A stretch of DNA of 64,000 bases from Bolinopsis microptera (taxonomy: Eukaryota > Ctenophora > Tentaculata > Lobata > Bolinopsidae), in the NCBI RefSeq assembly GCF_026151205.1, contig NC_087083.1, forward strand, positions 1,364,001-1,428,000. Reading direction: 5' to 3'. Positions 36,290 through 49,240 of the stretch are shown here, one piece after another. Both the position numbers and the translations under genes were made by a program. Within the stretch, counting starts at the first letter, position 1. Each line of letters begins with the position of its first letter. The notes under the pieces are model-generated. The model was not told where the DNA came from. It was given only the letters and a program-made list of their open reading frames with translations, and made no database searches.

Positions 36290-36380
36290 TTAACTGGCGA
36301 TACTTGTAAAATATTTGATTTAAATAATACCGAGGACGAGTCCAAATCGGCGCGCGTCCTTGGTAGGTTATAAACCTACA
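36290..36380 (-). repeat. GC-rich boundary module, copy 1 (R)
   Basis: Inverted counterpart of 2316-2400 and one of the cleanest copies: GGACGAGTCCAAATCGGCGC, GCGTCCTTGGTAGG, then TTATAAACCTACA. It precedes the candidate LINE-C 5' region. Confidence 0.65.
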
Positions 36381-36794
36381 CAAAAAAGTGATCAACGAAG
36401 TCCAACTCATAATAGTTGCAAAACAACAATCTAGGCGATGCGAAGCAATGCATATATATAAATATTCGCAAAAGCGATATTCACGCAATCACAATAAATT
36501 GTGCTTTTTACGGAGAAAAAAGTGAAACTGTAAACAATATATTTATTATGCTTTTTTTTCTAGCTTTCAAAATCACGAGTGATATACTCGAAAAATAGTT
36601 GTTTCAGTTTTTTAAATACTTACAACACTACATATAACAAAAAAAATATTAGGTCCCAATGTCAAAGCGATAGAAGATGACAGACGTGACCGTATTAATC
36701 CTAAGCAACGCATCTACTTCCTGGCTTCCAGATAATGACTTCGCCATTTCTCCCTCCCTCACCGCCATTTCTCCTCCCTCTTCCTCACATCACT

Positions 36795-37710
36795 ATGGAT
36801 CTGTGAATTCTGTTACCAATGTTTTTAAACTCGATTTCATTAAATGAGCTGACAGCTCTCAAGCCAGTGTTGATGAATGTCTTGAAATTAGAGAAATTCT
36901 TAATGCAGGACTCTTGGAGTATGCATCAATTTTTGTTCAGAACAAGAGTGTCAACATGGCACGTTGATGTTCTGAACTTGAAACACTTATGGCCAAGCGA
37001 AACTGTCTGTGAAAACTGCCACAAAGAGGCCCCACTTCGACTGAGACAGAATATGTATGGTTCTTCCTCAAATGGTACACACACACTAGGAGCCATCGAT
37101 ATTTTAAATTATCCTGGAATATCAGAGCTAATGCAAGATAATCAACTCCAAGTTTGGCTGCAAGCAAACGCATTCCTACAAGCAAGAACAAGTCGGTTCT
37201 TGATGCAACTAGAAATACCACGAACGACGACGAGGTGTCACTTGACCACAACGGCAAGTATTTATGTAGTTTCATTTTGAGCTGAGAGGACATCGACATA
37301 ATTCCAGAAAATGGATAGCCGATGTAACAGGTAAATGCTATATCACCCCAAAGGACTGGTTAGTATGTATAATATGGAAACCGGGTGTCAGGAATATAGT
37401 CTTCACAAGGTTCGTGCATAGAGCGCAGTATAAGTGTACTTCGGTATAGCTTATCTTTTCGCTGCATATACCGAAGACAATACAAATGTAGTCAAGGAGC
37501 AGAATGCCCCACTACAATTCCTATGCCCCCACCACCACCTCAACACCACCCTTTACACGAAAATACTCCAAGAAAACCGAAGAGCAGAAAACCACTGTCC
37601 TGATTTTACGTCAATGACAAAATTCGTACGGTACAAACAAGTTGGGATTCCGGGAGAGAAAGTATCAGTGATGTGTCTCAATGGTCAAAATTAGAGACAT
37701 CACTGAAAAC
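36795..37710 (+). pseudogene. Candidate LINE ORF1-like coding block (R)
   Basis: This is the R counterpart of the block at 1000-1892. It begins at the ATG at 36795, preceded by a C/T-rich leader, and includes an open stretch of 153 codons (36819-37280) and another of 86 codons (37434-37694). The opening reads SLNELTALKPV, the same heptad-rich start as in the other arms. It is followed after about 1 kb by the LINE-C endonuclease region on the same strand, which supports a two-ORF LINE running from about 36.7 to 42.3 kb. The function is inferred from position and coiled-coil character only. Confidence 0.35.
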
Positions 37711-38749
37711 AGCATAATTTTCATAAAACTCATGCAGCTGCAGAAGCTGACGATATTGAAAAATATATTGAGTGTTTGGTACAAATGACATTAAACATCT
37801 AATGTATGGGGTTCAGTCCTTATGAAGAATCTCACAGAATAATTGACACCTCTAAGCAGTTATTTCCCGCAGGCATTATAATATTTATCCAAGTGTTGTC
37901 TTCCGATTAAATGTTTATATTCCTACATAAGCAAGAAATGTTTCTAGATTTAAAAATCTACTTAAAAGACTTATGCCTGAAATAATAATTGCGTGATCTT
38001 AGACTGTTTCCACAGTCTTATTTACTCGAGACTTTAGATCATGTATGAACTTCTATAACCATGCTTGGCTCATCTCAATATGAGAGGAGTAGGTTTAACT
38101 GTCCACTTGAGCTTAGTTTGTTGTAAACGAACACGTTTTTGACAGGTTGTAAATAATCTTCTGGCATTTAAAACATTTGATCCTTTTCTCCATTTAATTT
38201 TTTGTTTAAGACGTTGCGCCTAAAATTAAAACTCAAACAAATCTCTGATTTAATCTTTTCTCAATTTATCCTCCCATTCTGGTAGCATACGTCACTGTCC
38301 ATTTCATAATGTTTAGACAATGAATCGTTAGACTTAGAATAGTCTTTTTGCATTCAAAAGGACCTCGGACACAGTCAAGAAATGCAACTTATACTTATCA
38401 ACACGTTTATACCTAACAAAAATTTACACATATAAGTCTCATACACCCACAATCCACTACAATTATCATAACATATGTTTCTCTTTTTTATTTTTACTCT
38501 TCTCTCATCATGACTTACTTCTCCCAATTCTTCTCTCCACTTTAGGTCCATGAACACCGATTCCCCTAATTCTAAAATTCATTCCTCTCTACTCCTTATA
38601 CAGCCCACGTTATCTATACCCATTGTCTTGCTTGCTCCCACATCAAACGTTTTCATTGAAAATTAACTCCTCATGGTTTATAAGAAATGTTCTTCTCCTG
38701 GTAAAAGAATAGAGTCAGTATTCCAGCCGCCTCAGGCGTCAAGTCTCTT
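37711..38749. other. AT-rich non-coding stretch (R)
   Basis: Counterpart of 1-999, between the candidate ORF1 and ORF2 of LINE-C. No feature was recognised. Confidence 0.45.
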
Positions 38750-38829
38750 TATTCATTCTTTGGGTTTTCCACTCTAACTTTCTTTGATAACTCTTGTTAA
38801 TCCTTCTATGCTAATCCAGTTCCCAACTC

Positions 38830-41180
38830 CCTAGTGTACCTCTACCAAAATGTCAAGGCTCTCATTCCTTTCAATTAACTACGCTCCTCCCATACCTTCT
38901 TGGATGGTAATAATTTCCGAACTTCAATCCATTGCTAACATAGAGGCAGCCCTGACATAATTGCCCTAAAAGAGACTGGTCTCAAAAATCTTATGTGTCT
39001 AGCACGTAAATCTTTCTTACTTCTCCATATGAAATCTACTCTCATATGACCGCACGAGAAAGACTCAACCCTCAAGATCCAATAACCCTCAAAAGTTAGG
39101 GAAATAGGAGGTGGTTTCTTTTGGCTGTTCGTCTGAATCTCGACGCACAACAACCCGACTACCAGCGTTTAGCCCTCGGTGCAGAAATGCTTGCCGTTAA
39201 AAGTTCTTTTCCTAACAAAGAGAGTATTGTTATCTGTACTTGGTTAAGATAGGAACTCTGGGTTACCTAATCATAAGTCATAGTTATTTATATTCGCAAG
39301 CTGAGAGTTTCCAAAAAGAATCCCCTATAATCAATGATTATTGTTGATTTTACTCTCCCCATACAGACTGGCTATCTTCATCCAGTACCGGTAACCTATT
39401 TAGCAAACCTTCATAGATTCTCAGTGATCTTTCTCTCTCCCAGTTGATCACATCACCCACCCCTAAAAGTGGTATAAACAATAGACAATCCTTCTCAGTA
39501 ATTAATGATAACACAATCGATGAACTTGAAATGTCTGTGATACTCAAATCCGTGTGCAATCTGATCATTTTCCTGTCACTTTTCATTAAAACTCCTTTTC
39601 CCGTAGACAACTCCTAAAACGTAAAATCTTATAATTATAAGAAAAGCCAAACTTGGGACATGATTAATCGAGATTTATGCTCGATTAATGCAAGTCCTAG
39701 AATGCCTAGCACCTGAATCGTCTTGGAAGTTAGTTAAAGACTGCATTATGTAATTTATAGTCTGATATACATATCCTAAAGTTAATTAATCAATCATAGT
39801 TCGCAACCCCCGTGGTTCATAGTGAACTTGTTTCTTCATCCGTAAAAACATAGACTCAGAGCATATAAAATTACTGTTCTATTTCTATGAGTTAAAGTTT
39901 GTTTACTAGCCGTAAAGAATTTAAGTAGGCTCCAAACAGCCAAAATAAAGATAATCTTTTAAATATGTGGTAAGATCCAGCGCTTAATAACTAAGAAGTT
40001 TTGAGGTATCAAATGTTAAGTAAAATCTAACTCCTGGCCGATTCCCAAATTGTGTAGTTATTCTGACAGCTTCGTTTCAATTCCCCAAAGATCAAGCTGA
40101 ACTATTCAATTCATTGTTTTTATAACAGTTTTTTCGATCCTTCACTTTATGACACTGACATCCCAATTCAATGATGTTGATTTTGATTATGACTACGATC
40201 ATCGGATGTTCGTAAGCTTCTTCAAATATTAATTCAAATAAAGCCAGGGACAGATGCAACCGGTAAAAATTCTCAAATTGTTTTCCTAGTTTAGCTGTAC
40301 CCACTAACATGCATTTTCGTGGATCCTACACAGCTCAACATCCACAAGAATGGAAACATGCAAATGTTGACCCAATATTTTAATGAAAGGTAAAAAAAGT
40401 GAGTTTGAAAACATAGACAATATCCCTTACTTGTTTAGTCATGAAAGTGATTTAGCCGCATTGTAAAACGGAAACTGCTTTCTTGACAAGTACCCTTCGT
40501 GATCCCAGGCACAGGTTTTCTAATAGCACAATCATGCTCAACCAATATGGATTATTTTTTGTGATAGCCCCTGGGCATATGTCTCTTAACGCAAACATTA
40601 TCATCATGTTTGTATTTTGATTTGCAAAGGGCATTTGATTCAGTAAATCATGATATCCTTCTCATAAGCTAAAGAACTTTAAATACATTGATGGTACACT
40701 TACTCAAATTTCTTACCAATAACCTTCAAGGCCGTTACCAAGAGTGGTTATTGGTATAGGATGTCCATCTACCCTCTCAGGTTAATTCTGGTGTCCCCCA
40801 GGCTCTATCCTTGGTCCCTACATTTTGTATATTGTTTAGCAAAGATATTCCTTCTTGGCTTTTCGGATATACTGATATTGTTTTGTTATGCCGATGAACC
40901 AAATCTGCGTAAATACATTCAACTTCTGATAATACCAATTTCAAATGGATTATAGACTATCTCTCTGACTGGGCACTTAGAAACAAAAAGCTATTCCATC
41001 AGCAAAATGTAAACGTGCTTATTGTTTCAGGAAAAACCATCTTATCTCCTCATTCGCATATAATCTTGATGGATCTCCTCTTGTATGTAGAGTAGAAAAT
41101 AACCTGGTGTCGATATTAACTCTAACTCAGTTTGAATAGTCATGCGACAAATTTATACTAAGGCCTGCCAACAACTAGGT
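38830..41180 (+). pseudogene. LINE-C ORF2: APE endonuclease plus reverse transcriptase (R)
   Basis: Endonuclease signs: YQNVKAL at the start (38836; the catalytic Asn block of this fold), DIIALKETGL (about 38955; ET motif), a degraded GDFN-like stretch before SPHTDWL (about 39345), and the SD-HFP-type C-terminal block near 39560. Reverse transcriptase signs: QRAFDSVNHDILL (40620-40660), a GSILGP remnant (about 40800) and a YADE/YADD box (40890-40905). It nicks target DNA and primes reverse transcription there. Frames are broken by indels. Confidence 0.7.
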
Positions 41181-41414
41181 ATGGTCAAAGAGATGTGCCA
41201 TATAGTCATTGATACAGAAACGTCGTCGGGCGCTTTTACCTCTCCAGGTCGTAGACCATTCGAAAATTGTCCAAATCTGGCGCCCTTGTAAAAAACACTT
41301 AGTGATAAATAGAAAGTCTCCAAAAGAGAGCTATTAATGGGATTCTGTCTGAAGAGGGCCGCAGTTATCCACCTGAGCATATTCAAAAAGTGCAAGTCTT
41401 GTCGACATTCTCCT

Positions 41415-41422
41415 GTGTGTGT

Positions 41423-41465
<43 letters not shown>

Positions 41466-41575
41466 GTGGTTGTTTGTGGTGGGGGGGGGGGGGGGTGGTG
41501 AGTTTGTGTGTGGGTTTGTGGTGTAGGGTGTTGTGTTGTGTTGTGTGTGTGTGGTTGGTGTTTTGGTGTGCTCAA
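41415..41575. other. Private G/T-rich burst inside LINE-C (R)
   Basis: About 160 bases of G runs and TGTG repeats interrupt LINE-C. The mirrored place in F2 (about 46505-46540) has about 25 ordinary bases. The proline- and glycine-rich frames across it are spurious. Confidence 0.65.
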
Positions 41576-42321
41576 AAGTTTGACTTGAATACTTATGTTT
41601 TCCACAAAGTCGGAACAATTTAATTCCGTATGCTGCTCACTATCTCAGCATTATATCAGGCACTTCTCGACTAACTTGCCACCTCGACATCTGTCTATTG
41701 GTCATCATTTTTACCTAGTTAAATCAAATCTCACACCTAGGTACCTCAAATAGCCAATGCAAATCATCTTTCTACTGAACTCATATACTGTGGAATGACT
41801 CCCTTTACAGTAAGACAATTAGTTTCTACAGTGTTTTCAAAGCTTGAGTCACTAAGCATCGTATGGAATGTTTATGGATAGTGAAACACACCCTAGCCTA
41901 GTCCTTGCTCCCCATATATTATTAGTTGTTTTATTAAGTTTTTTATCTACCTTCCTATACTATCAACATCAAACACACTTCACCCTCACAACCTCACACA
42001 TTAATACCATAATCAACCTGTATCTAATGTATCTGGAATTGACGTATTGAAATACCAATTTTGACTATAAATCCACAGTTATTCACCATGGATTTTTTGT
42101 TATTATTAGGTTTTTGTACAAATTTTTTGGATTTAATTAATTCGATGTAATGGGTCCAAGTTACTGCGGACATAAGTTCACTATTGTTTACCTGTTTTGT
42201 TTGCCCATCATATTTTAACAGATGGGGGCAATATTTTTGAACGATTCTATTTATATTACATCTTTTGCTGTACTCCCTGTAAAATTTTGAATAGGATTAA
42301 TAAAAAAAAAAAAATATTAAC

Positions 42322-42380
42322 AGACCGCGACGAGTCCAACTCGGCGCAGCGTCCTGATAGTTAGAATAAACCTACAATTC
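42322..42380 (-). repeat. GC-rich boundary module, copy 4 (R)
   Basis: It directly follows the A-rich 3' end of LINE-C and reads GACGAGTCCAACTCGGCGC, then AGCGTCCTGATAG and AAACCTACA. With copy 1 at 36290 this places direct repeats of the module on both sides of LINE-C. Confidence 0.6.
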
Positions 42381-43916
42381 CCAAAAGTATTCCAAGTAAT
42401 TTATAAAAATGATAAATGCATGATAGTGACTTTAATACAAATCCAATGCAAAATATTTGTCACAATGCATGAAGTTGAAAACCAATATTAAAACATTGCA
42501 ATTTGAAGGAGTGTAATGCATTCCTCAGGAAATAAAACGCGCTTTTCATAACATCCATAAATTAATGTTTTTACACTCAAATCAAAATTTAACCGCGACG
42601 ATGCATGCGAAGTGACGACGTCAGACGTCCTCCAACATAAATTCAGTGTTATAAGATACAAGCGCGATCACAGAAATTTTGTCTCTGTTTTTGATAAATT
42701 GTACCAAAAGTTGCCTCTAAGTGAGAATAAGGCAAATTCACCGTGTACAAATAACGTCGAGTGTACAAGTGATACAAGATACAAGGATACAAAAAGTGTA
42801 TAATAATTTATTAATTCACAATAGTTATATTCTGATAGAATGTTAAGTTACTACGCTTCGAAATACATTACAAATGTGTAGGATAAAATTAGAAATGATT
42901 ATAATATAATGCTATTTTTCTTTAAGTAAATCAAATTGTATGGTTCATCAATGCATCTGTAGTGGGCCTCCTGTGCAATTGCAAGAGTGTAAAAAGGACG
43001 AAAAAACAATTAATTTCTTGCTTAAAATGCATATAGCTCCTAAAATAATCAAATAATTTTGTCAGGACAACTATTGTGATTGCAAAATTTTATGATTTGT
43101 AATTTAACTGAATATTACCACTTCAATTCGGTAACCTTGATCTTTTTTAATTCTGCATGACCTTTGATTCTGTAGAGATTTAATCCAGAAATCATAGAAC
43201 AATATATCACTACTCGTGACGTTATCCCGTGCCTACTGGCCGGGTCCCGTGGACTTCACTATACGCAGTTAAAATGCAGTATAAACATGCCAATTTTATT
43301 TGAAAACACCTTTACATTTGTTCGAAGTTAAACAGTGCATGTCTAACTCCTCATTCCAATCAGACCACAAATTAATTCTTGATTGCACTCCCATAACTAA
43401 GAGTAATACTTGATATGCATATCTTTGACACTTAGAGTTCCTGCCAGAATAACTAATTATATAGCAAATCAATATGAGGGAGAGATAGAGGGATAGTGAT
43501 AGAGTACACACAGTACGACACACATTAGTTATTTGTTTCACAAAATGATCAATTAAACCACTACACACCATCGATTTAAAAAAACCGCATATTTTGCTCG
43601 TCAAGTTTTTCTCGGCACTATAGCAGATAAAACCAGCCCCGTAACTCTTACCTTGTTTTTCTGTGATTAATTAATTTCCTCCGACACAAGCCAAATGAGG
43701 AAGCAAACAGAGAGACATACACACATCCTGGGATTATTATTATTTAGGTAGCATAGTAATTGCATACCTAAACCAAAAGTTGCGAATTGTTGATTGGTTG
43801 GAGAGTTAAAAAATGTGATTCTCATTTTTCTATTATGATTACAATATATACACTATCGAACCTCTTGGAATAGAGAAAAAGATATTATTCTTTGACTGAT
43901 TTATTGAACAAATGCT
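42381..43916. other. Non-coding arm next to dyad centre 2 (R)
   Basis: AT-rich. No element ends or confident coding regions. A 63-codon frame (42612-42803) is not supported by the mirrored arm. A weak GA-rich simple stretch lies at 43473-43502. Confidence 0.45.
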
Positions 43917-44164
43917 TTTGCTTCAGTTCTTTTCTTTGCTTCAGGATATGTACAGAAGAAACAAACCAACAGGGGTGAAAATGTGTCATCAAATTTAAGT
44001 GTACACACAAACACTATTACTGAATAGAGTAACGCTCTAAGGAGATGCAGGAGGTTAAAGAAGCATCAGTTTCCTGACAAAACGTTTTATGAAACACTTC
44101 TGAATTGGTAACATGTCATTCTAATTAGAATCTAATTTAATTTACACAGCAATACGAATAAAAA
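43917..44164. other. Spacer at dyad centre 2
   Basis: About 250 bases separate the inner ends of arms R and F2. The arms match well through CGAACCTCTTGGAATAGAG (near 43858) and its counterpart near 44210, then fade over some 30 bases. The spacer is AT-rich, has no long reading frame and shows no clear symmetry. Unlike centre 1 it looks like ordinary genomic DNA of the unit, as expected for the unpaired loop of a fold-back or the unique centre of a natural palindrome. Confidence 0.65.
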
Positions 44165-45699
44165 AGGCATTTAGTCACAAATAAATAAGACAAAGAAAAA
44201 TTCTTTTCTCTATACCAAGAGGTTCGATAGAGTATAGGAATGTCATCATAAAAGAAAATGAGAATACATTTTTTAACACTCCAACCAATCAACAATTCGC
44301 ACCACTGTGTTGTTTAGGAATGCATTATAGAGCAACATCATACTAATAATCACCAGGAATGTGTGTCTGTCTCTCTTCTGTGCCAAGTGTGGGAAATTAA
44401 TTAAACAAGAAACGTAAGAGTTACGGGTCCTAGGTTTTAAATTCTGTATAGTGCCGCGAGAAAACTCTGACAAGCCAAATTTATGAAGGTTTTTTAAATC
44501 GATCGGGTGGTAAGTGATTAAATTGATCATTTGTGAACCAAATACTAGTGTGTGTTGTTGTTTCTCTATCACTCTCCCTATCACTCCCCTCATAATGAAT
44601 TTCTAGATAATAGTTAATTTGGCAGGGAACTCAAGATCAATATTCCTATCAAGTATACTATTAGATATTGAGTTCACTCATAATTTAAATAGTGGTCCTG
44701 TTGGAATGATGCGAGTCAACATTTCGCACTGGTTAACAACGTAAAATGTAAAAGCGTGTTTTCAAATAAAATTGGAAGTTAATTATACTGCAGTTTAACT
44801 GCGATATTGAATATCCCGGACCCGGCCCGTTAGGCACTGGTTCACGTTCACTATAGTGATCATATTGTCGCTAAAGAATTTCTGGATAAATCTCCAGAAT
44901 CAAATGTCCATGCAGAATTAAAAGATTCAAGTTACGAATTGAAATGGTAAAATTCAATTTACATTTCAATCATAAAATTATTGCACTCACAATATGTCCT
45001 GTCAAAATATTCGATATTTAGGAGCTATAAGCTTTTAGAAAGCAATAAATTACAAGTTTTTCGTCCTTTTTTTTACACTCTGCAATGCACAGGAGGCCCA
45101 CATTACACGATGTCATGCATGAACCATACAAATATTGATTCTTAAAGAAAATAGCATATAATAGAACATATTCTATTTTATTCCCTACACATTTGTAAAT
45201 GATTAGAAGCGGTAAACTTAAATTATACAGAATTATAACTATTGTGAATTCAATAAAATAATATATCACTTTTTTGTATCCTTTGTATCCTTGTATCCTC
45301 GGTACACCTCGACGTTATTTTGCTACAACACGTGGAATTTGCATATACCACTAGAGGCAAACTTTTGTACCAATTATCCAAATCAGGAAGACCACATTTC
45401 TGTGCTCGCGCTTGATCTTTAATAACACTGCCAATAAAGTTGGAGAACGTCTGTCGTCGTCAGTCGCATGCATCTTCCGCGTTAAATTTTGAGTTGAGTA
45501 AAAACATTATATTCTTATTTATGAAAAAGCGCAGGTTTTTATATTTCCCTGAGAATGCAAGAACACTCCTCGAATTGCTCATGTTTGTAAATTACTTGTT
45601 CAAACTTCATGAATAGGAGTGACAATATTTTGCATGATTGTAATTTAAAGTCAATACATGCATTTATCATTTTTATAAATTACATGAATACTTTGTAAT
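44165..45699. other. Non-coding arm next to dyad centre 2 (F2)
   Basis: Mirror of 42381-43916. No coding region was recognised. The 106-codon minus frame (44273-44593) is not matched in R. Confidence 0.45.
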
Positions 45700-45756
45700 T
45701 GATAAGGTTTATAGACCTATCAGGACGCCCCGAGTGGACTCGTTCGACGGTCCTGT
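45700..45756 (+). repeat. GC-rich boundary module, copy 4 (F2)
   Basis: Counterpart of 42322-42380. It reads AAGGTTTATAGACCTATC, AGGACGCCCCGAG and TGGACTCGTTCGACGG, and abuts the T-rich tract that is the 3' end of LINE-C on the minus strand. Confidence 0.55.
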
Positions 45757-48700
45757 AATATTTTTTTTTTATATACATACAATTTCAAATTTTTACAGAG
45801 TACAGCAAAGATGAATATAAAATAGAACCGTTCAAAATATGTGCCCAAATCTGTAAAATATATGGGCACTCCAAACAAGTAAACACATAGTGAACTATGT
45901 CGCAGTAACTTGGACACCATTACATCAATTAATCTAATCCAAAAAATTTATAAAAACAATTTTAATAACAAACAAATCCCATGGTGAAAACTGTGAGTAA
46001 TATCCAAGAATGGTATTCAATACTCAAATTCCAAAGATACATTAGAAACAGTCTGATATGGTCATTAATTGTGTGAGTGTGCGTGAAGTGTGATATGATG
46101 TTGAAAGTATAGGAAGGTAAATAAAAACATTAAGTAAAAAAAAATAATATATGTGGGGAGCAAAGGATACTGGCTAGCTGTTGTTTCACTATCCAATAAA
46201 CATTTCATAGATTCTTATGCCCTCAGCTTTGAAAACACTTAGACACAAGCTGTCTTACCTTAAAGGAGTCCATTCCACAGTATATGATTCCTGTAGAAAA
46301 ATGATTTTGCCGAGTGGGCTATTTGAGGTAACATAGTTGGTGAAATCTGACTTAACTTAGGTAACAATGATGACCCAATAGACAGACGGTCGATGTGGCA
46401 ACGCATTAGTCGTGAAGTGCACTGATAAAATGGAGATAGTGCAGTCAGCATACAGAAAATACATTGTTCAGAACATTGTGAAGAAAAAAAAAGCTCAATT
46501 CAAGTCAAAACTATTGAGACAAACGGGGAGAATTGTTCGACAAGCTTGCACTTTTTTTGACATATTGCTCAGTGGATAACTGCGGCCCTCTTCAGACAGA
46601 ATCCTTTAATTAGCTCTCTTGTTGGAGACTTTCTAATTTATCACAAAGTGATGTATTACAAGGGCGCCAATTAGTTGAACAATTTTCGAATTGCTACGAA
46701 CCAGAAGTAAAGCGACCGGCGACGTTCTGAACATGACAATATTGACTTCTCTACTGCCAATAGACCAAGGTTGTTGCAGCCTTAGTAATAAATTCTGTCG
46801 CACTGACTATGTTCCTACTGAGCTAGGAGTAACCTCGACCCCAAATCTTTTTCTAATCTACATACCCAAGCAGGATAGCATCAAAGATTATATGCGAATG
46901 GAGAGAATAAAAGATGGTTTTCCTGAAACAATAAGCACTTTACATATGCTGTATGGAATCGCATTTATTGTTTACTAAGTGCCCCAGCTCAGAGATAGAC
47001 CTATATCCTTTTAAATAGTATTATCCAAAGATGACTGTATTTACGCCAGAATTTTGTATCATCAGGCCTACAAAACAATATCAGGATATTAATCCGAAAG
47101 CCAAGAGAATATCATTGATAAACAATACAAAAGTAAGGGACCAAGGAAGAGCCCCTGGGGATACACCAGAATTAACTGAAGAGGTAGATGAACATCTGCA
47201 TTATTACCAATTAACCACTACTTTGGTAACGGCCTTGAACGGTAATTGTAAGAAATTTTAAGTGTACCATCCAATGTTATATAAGGTCTTTAGCTTATGA
47301 AGAAGATATCATGATTTTACAGAATCAAATCCTTTCAGTCAAAATCAAATAACACTACATGATTTATAATGTTTTCCGATAAGAGACAATGCCCGCTATC
47401 ACAAAAATCAACCATATGGTTGTGTCATGACTTGTGCTCTAGAAAACCATGCTGCCTGGATCAGACGGTACTTGTCAAAGAAAGCAGTTATACAGTTTAA
47501 CAATGCGCTCAAAAACTAAAACTTTCATGACTAAACAATAAGGGAAATGGTCTAAGTTTTACAACCTCACTTTTCTTACTGTTCTTACATAAATGTGGGA
47601 CATACATTTGCAAGATTCCATTCTTGTGGGAAATGTAGTCCGCTGTTGTAGGATCCACGAAAATCCATGTTATACGTGTAAGCTAAACCTACGTAACAAT
47701 TTTTTATAGAATTTTACCGATATGCCATCTGTCCTGGCTTTAGTTTAAATTATATTTAGGTAAGAAGCTTACGAACATCCCGCTGATCGAAGTCAAATCA
47801 AAATCAACATCATTGACATAGGAGATGTCATGTCATAAAGTTGAAGATCCGAAACTGGTTATAAAAAAAGAATTGAAAAATCAGCTTGACTTTGGATTGA
47901 ACCGAACTGCCAAAAACTAACACATAGGAATACACGCGAGAGTTATGATGATACTTAAACATGTGACAAACTTCTTAGTTATAAAGCCGGATCATCACTA
48001 TTAAAAAGATTATCTCTTATTTTGCTGATGAAGCCCTTAAATCTTTACGGCTAGTAACAAACATTACTCATCAGAATATAAACCAGAAGTCTTAAATTTA
48101 GCTCTGAGTCTATCTTTTTACGGCAGAAGAAAAAAGTACACTATCGAACCACGCGGTAGGAACCTGATAATAATACTTTAGGAATATAAATATCAACGAA
48201 ATCATAATGCAGTCTTTAAACTAACTTCCAAGACAATCAGATCTAGGCATTCTAGACTTGCCAATTAATCGAGCATAATTCCACGATTAATCATGTCCAG
48301 TTTGCTTTCTTAAAATTATAGATATTCATCGTTTAGAGTTTTCCTACGGGAAAAGGAGCTTTTTAATTGAAAAAGTGAACAGAAAAGATCATTTGCACAC
48401 AATAGTATCACAACATTCAAGTTATCGATTGTGGTAGCATAATTACAGAGAAGAATTTCTAATGTCATTACCACTTTTATGGTTGTGATTGATCAACTGA
48501 GGAGAAGAGAAAATATCACTGAAAAATCTTTGAAGGATTGCTCAATAGTTACTGAACAGTGATTAAGATAGAGCAGTCTGTATGGGGAATTAAATCACCA
48601 TAACAGAGATTTTAGGGGATTCATTTTGGAAACTAGCTTGCGAAATAACTAACTAGCAACAGAATATGTAACCCAAGAAGTTCCTACTCTATAACAATAC

Positions 48701-49240
48701 AGATTACAATCTCTCTTGTTAAGGAAAAGAAATTTTAACGGCAAGCATTTACTGCACCAGGCAAACTGTAGGCGGGTGTAGTGGCGTCGAGATCAGACCG
48801 AACAAGCCCAAAGAACACCACCTCCATTATCCCCTAAACTTTTTAGTATATTAGGATCTTGAGTTAATCATTCCGTCGTTCTGTCATTTTTTTCGGTGAA
48901 GATTCAATTGAGAAGATGGAAAGATTTCGTTGCTAGAAATAGATTTTATTAGTAGCCAATCTCATTTCGGGGCAATTATGTCAGCTGCTCTATGTTTAGC
49001 AAAGATTGAAGTTCGGAAATCTTATTACCATCAAGAGGGGATGGAGAAGGAGCTTAGGTTACTGAAAGTAGATGAGACCTATGACATTTTGGGTAGAGTA
49101 ACACATAGAGTTGGGGACCTGGATTAAGCATCGAAGGATTAACAAGATTATCAAAGAGAAAGTAAGAGAGAAAACCCAAAGAATGAATAAAGATACTAGA
49201 CGCCTGAGACGGCTGGAATACTTTGACACTATTCAGTCTC
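45757..49240 (-). mobile_element. LINE-C, endonuclease and reverse transcriptase (F2)
   Basis: Inverted counterpart of 38750-42312. On the minus strand the endonuclease region (about 49140-48370) includes TQNVIGL and DIIAPK phrases. The reverse transcriptase lies around 47330-46800. The 3' end is the T-rich tract at 45757-45772. It lacks the G/T-rich insertion seen in R at 41415-41575. Confidence 0.65.

Larger units (their letters stand above)
38750..42312 (+). mobile_element. LINE-C, endonuclease and reverse transcriptase (R)
   Basis: Third non-LTR element, read on the plus strand, ending in an A-rich tract (42298-42312) followed by a boundary module. ORF2 contains an APE-type endonuclease and a reverse transcriptase in the expected order. 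If the coding block at 36795-37710 is its ORF1, the element would be about 5.6 kb and nearly complete. Jockey/CR1-like by motif character; the clade was not resolved. Confidence 0.7.
19510..43916 (-). repeat. Reverse arm R of the inverted-repeat array
   Basis: This arm is the inverted version of the unit and is the only one seen from end to end (about 24.4 kb). Its first 19.2 kb mirror F1. Its last 5.2 kb (38740-43916) mirror F2 44165-49300. Elements on the plus strand here (LINE-B, LINE-C, the transposon ORF) lie on the minus strand in F1 and F2, and the reverse holds for LINE-A. It carries private G-rich bursts at 33339-33353 and 41415-41575 that the other arms lack. Confidence 0.93.

Noticed and set aside
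36819-37280. A 153-codon frame as an intact host gene.
   Set aside because: The other two arms break it, and its place relative to LINE-C suggests an ORF1-like part of a transposable element.
41153-41605. A 150-codon proline-rich frame on the minus strand and glycine-rich frames on the plus strand.
   Set aside because: They are translations of a G/T-rich burst absent from the mirrored arm.
43473-43502. A GA-rich simple repeat as a functional microsatellite.
   Set aside because: It is short and irregular in both arms.
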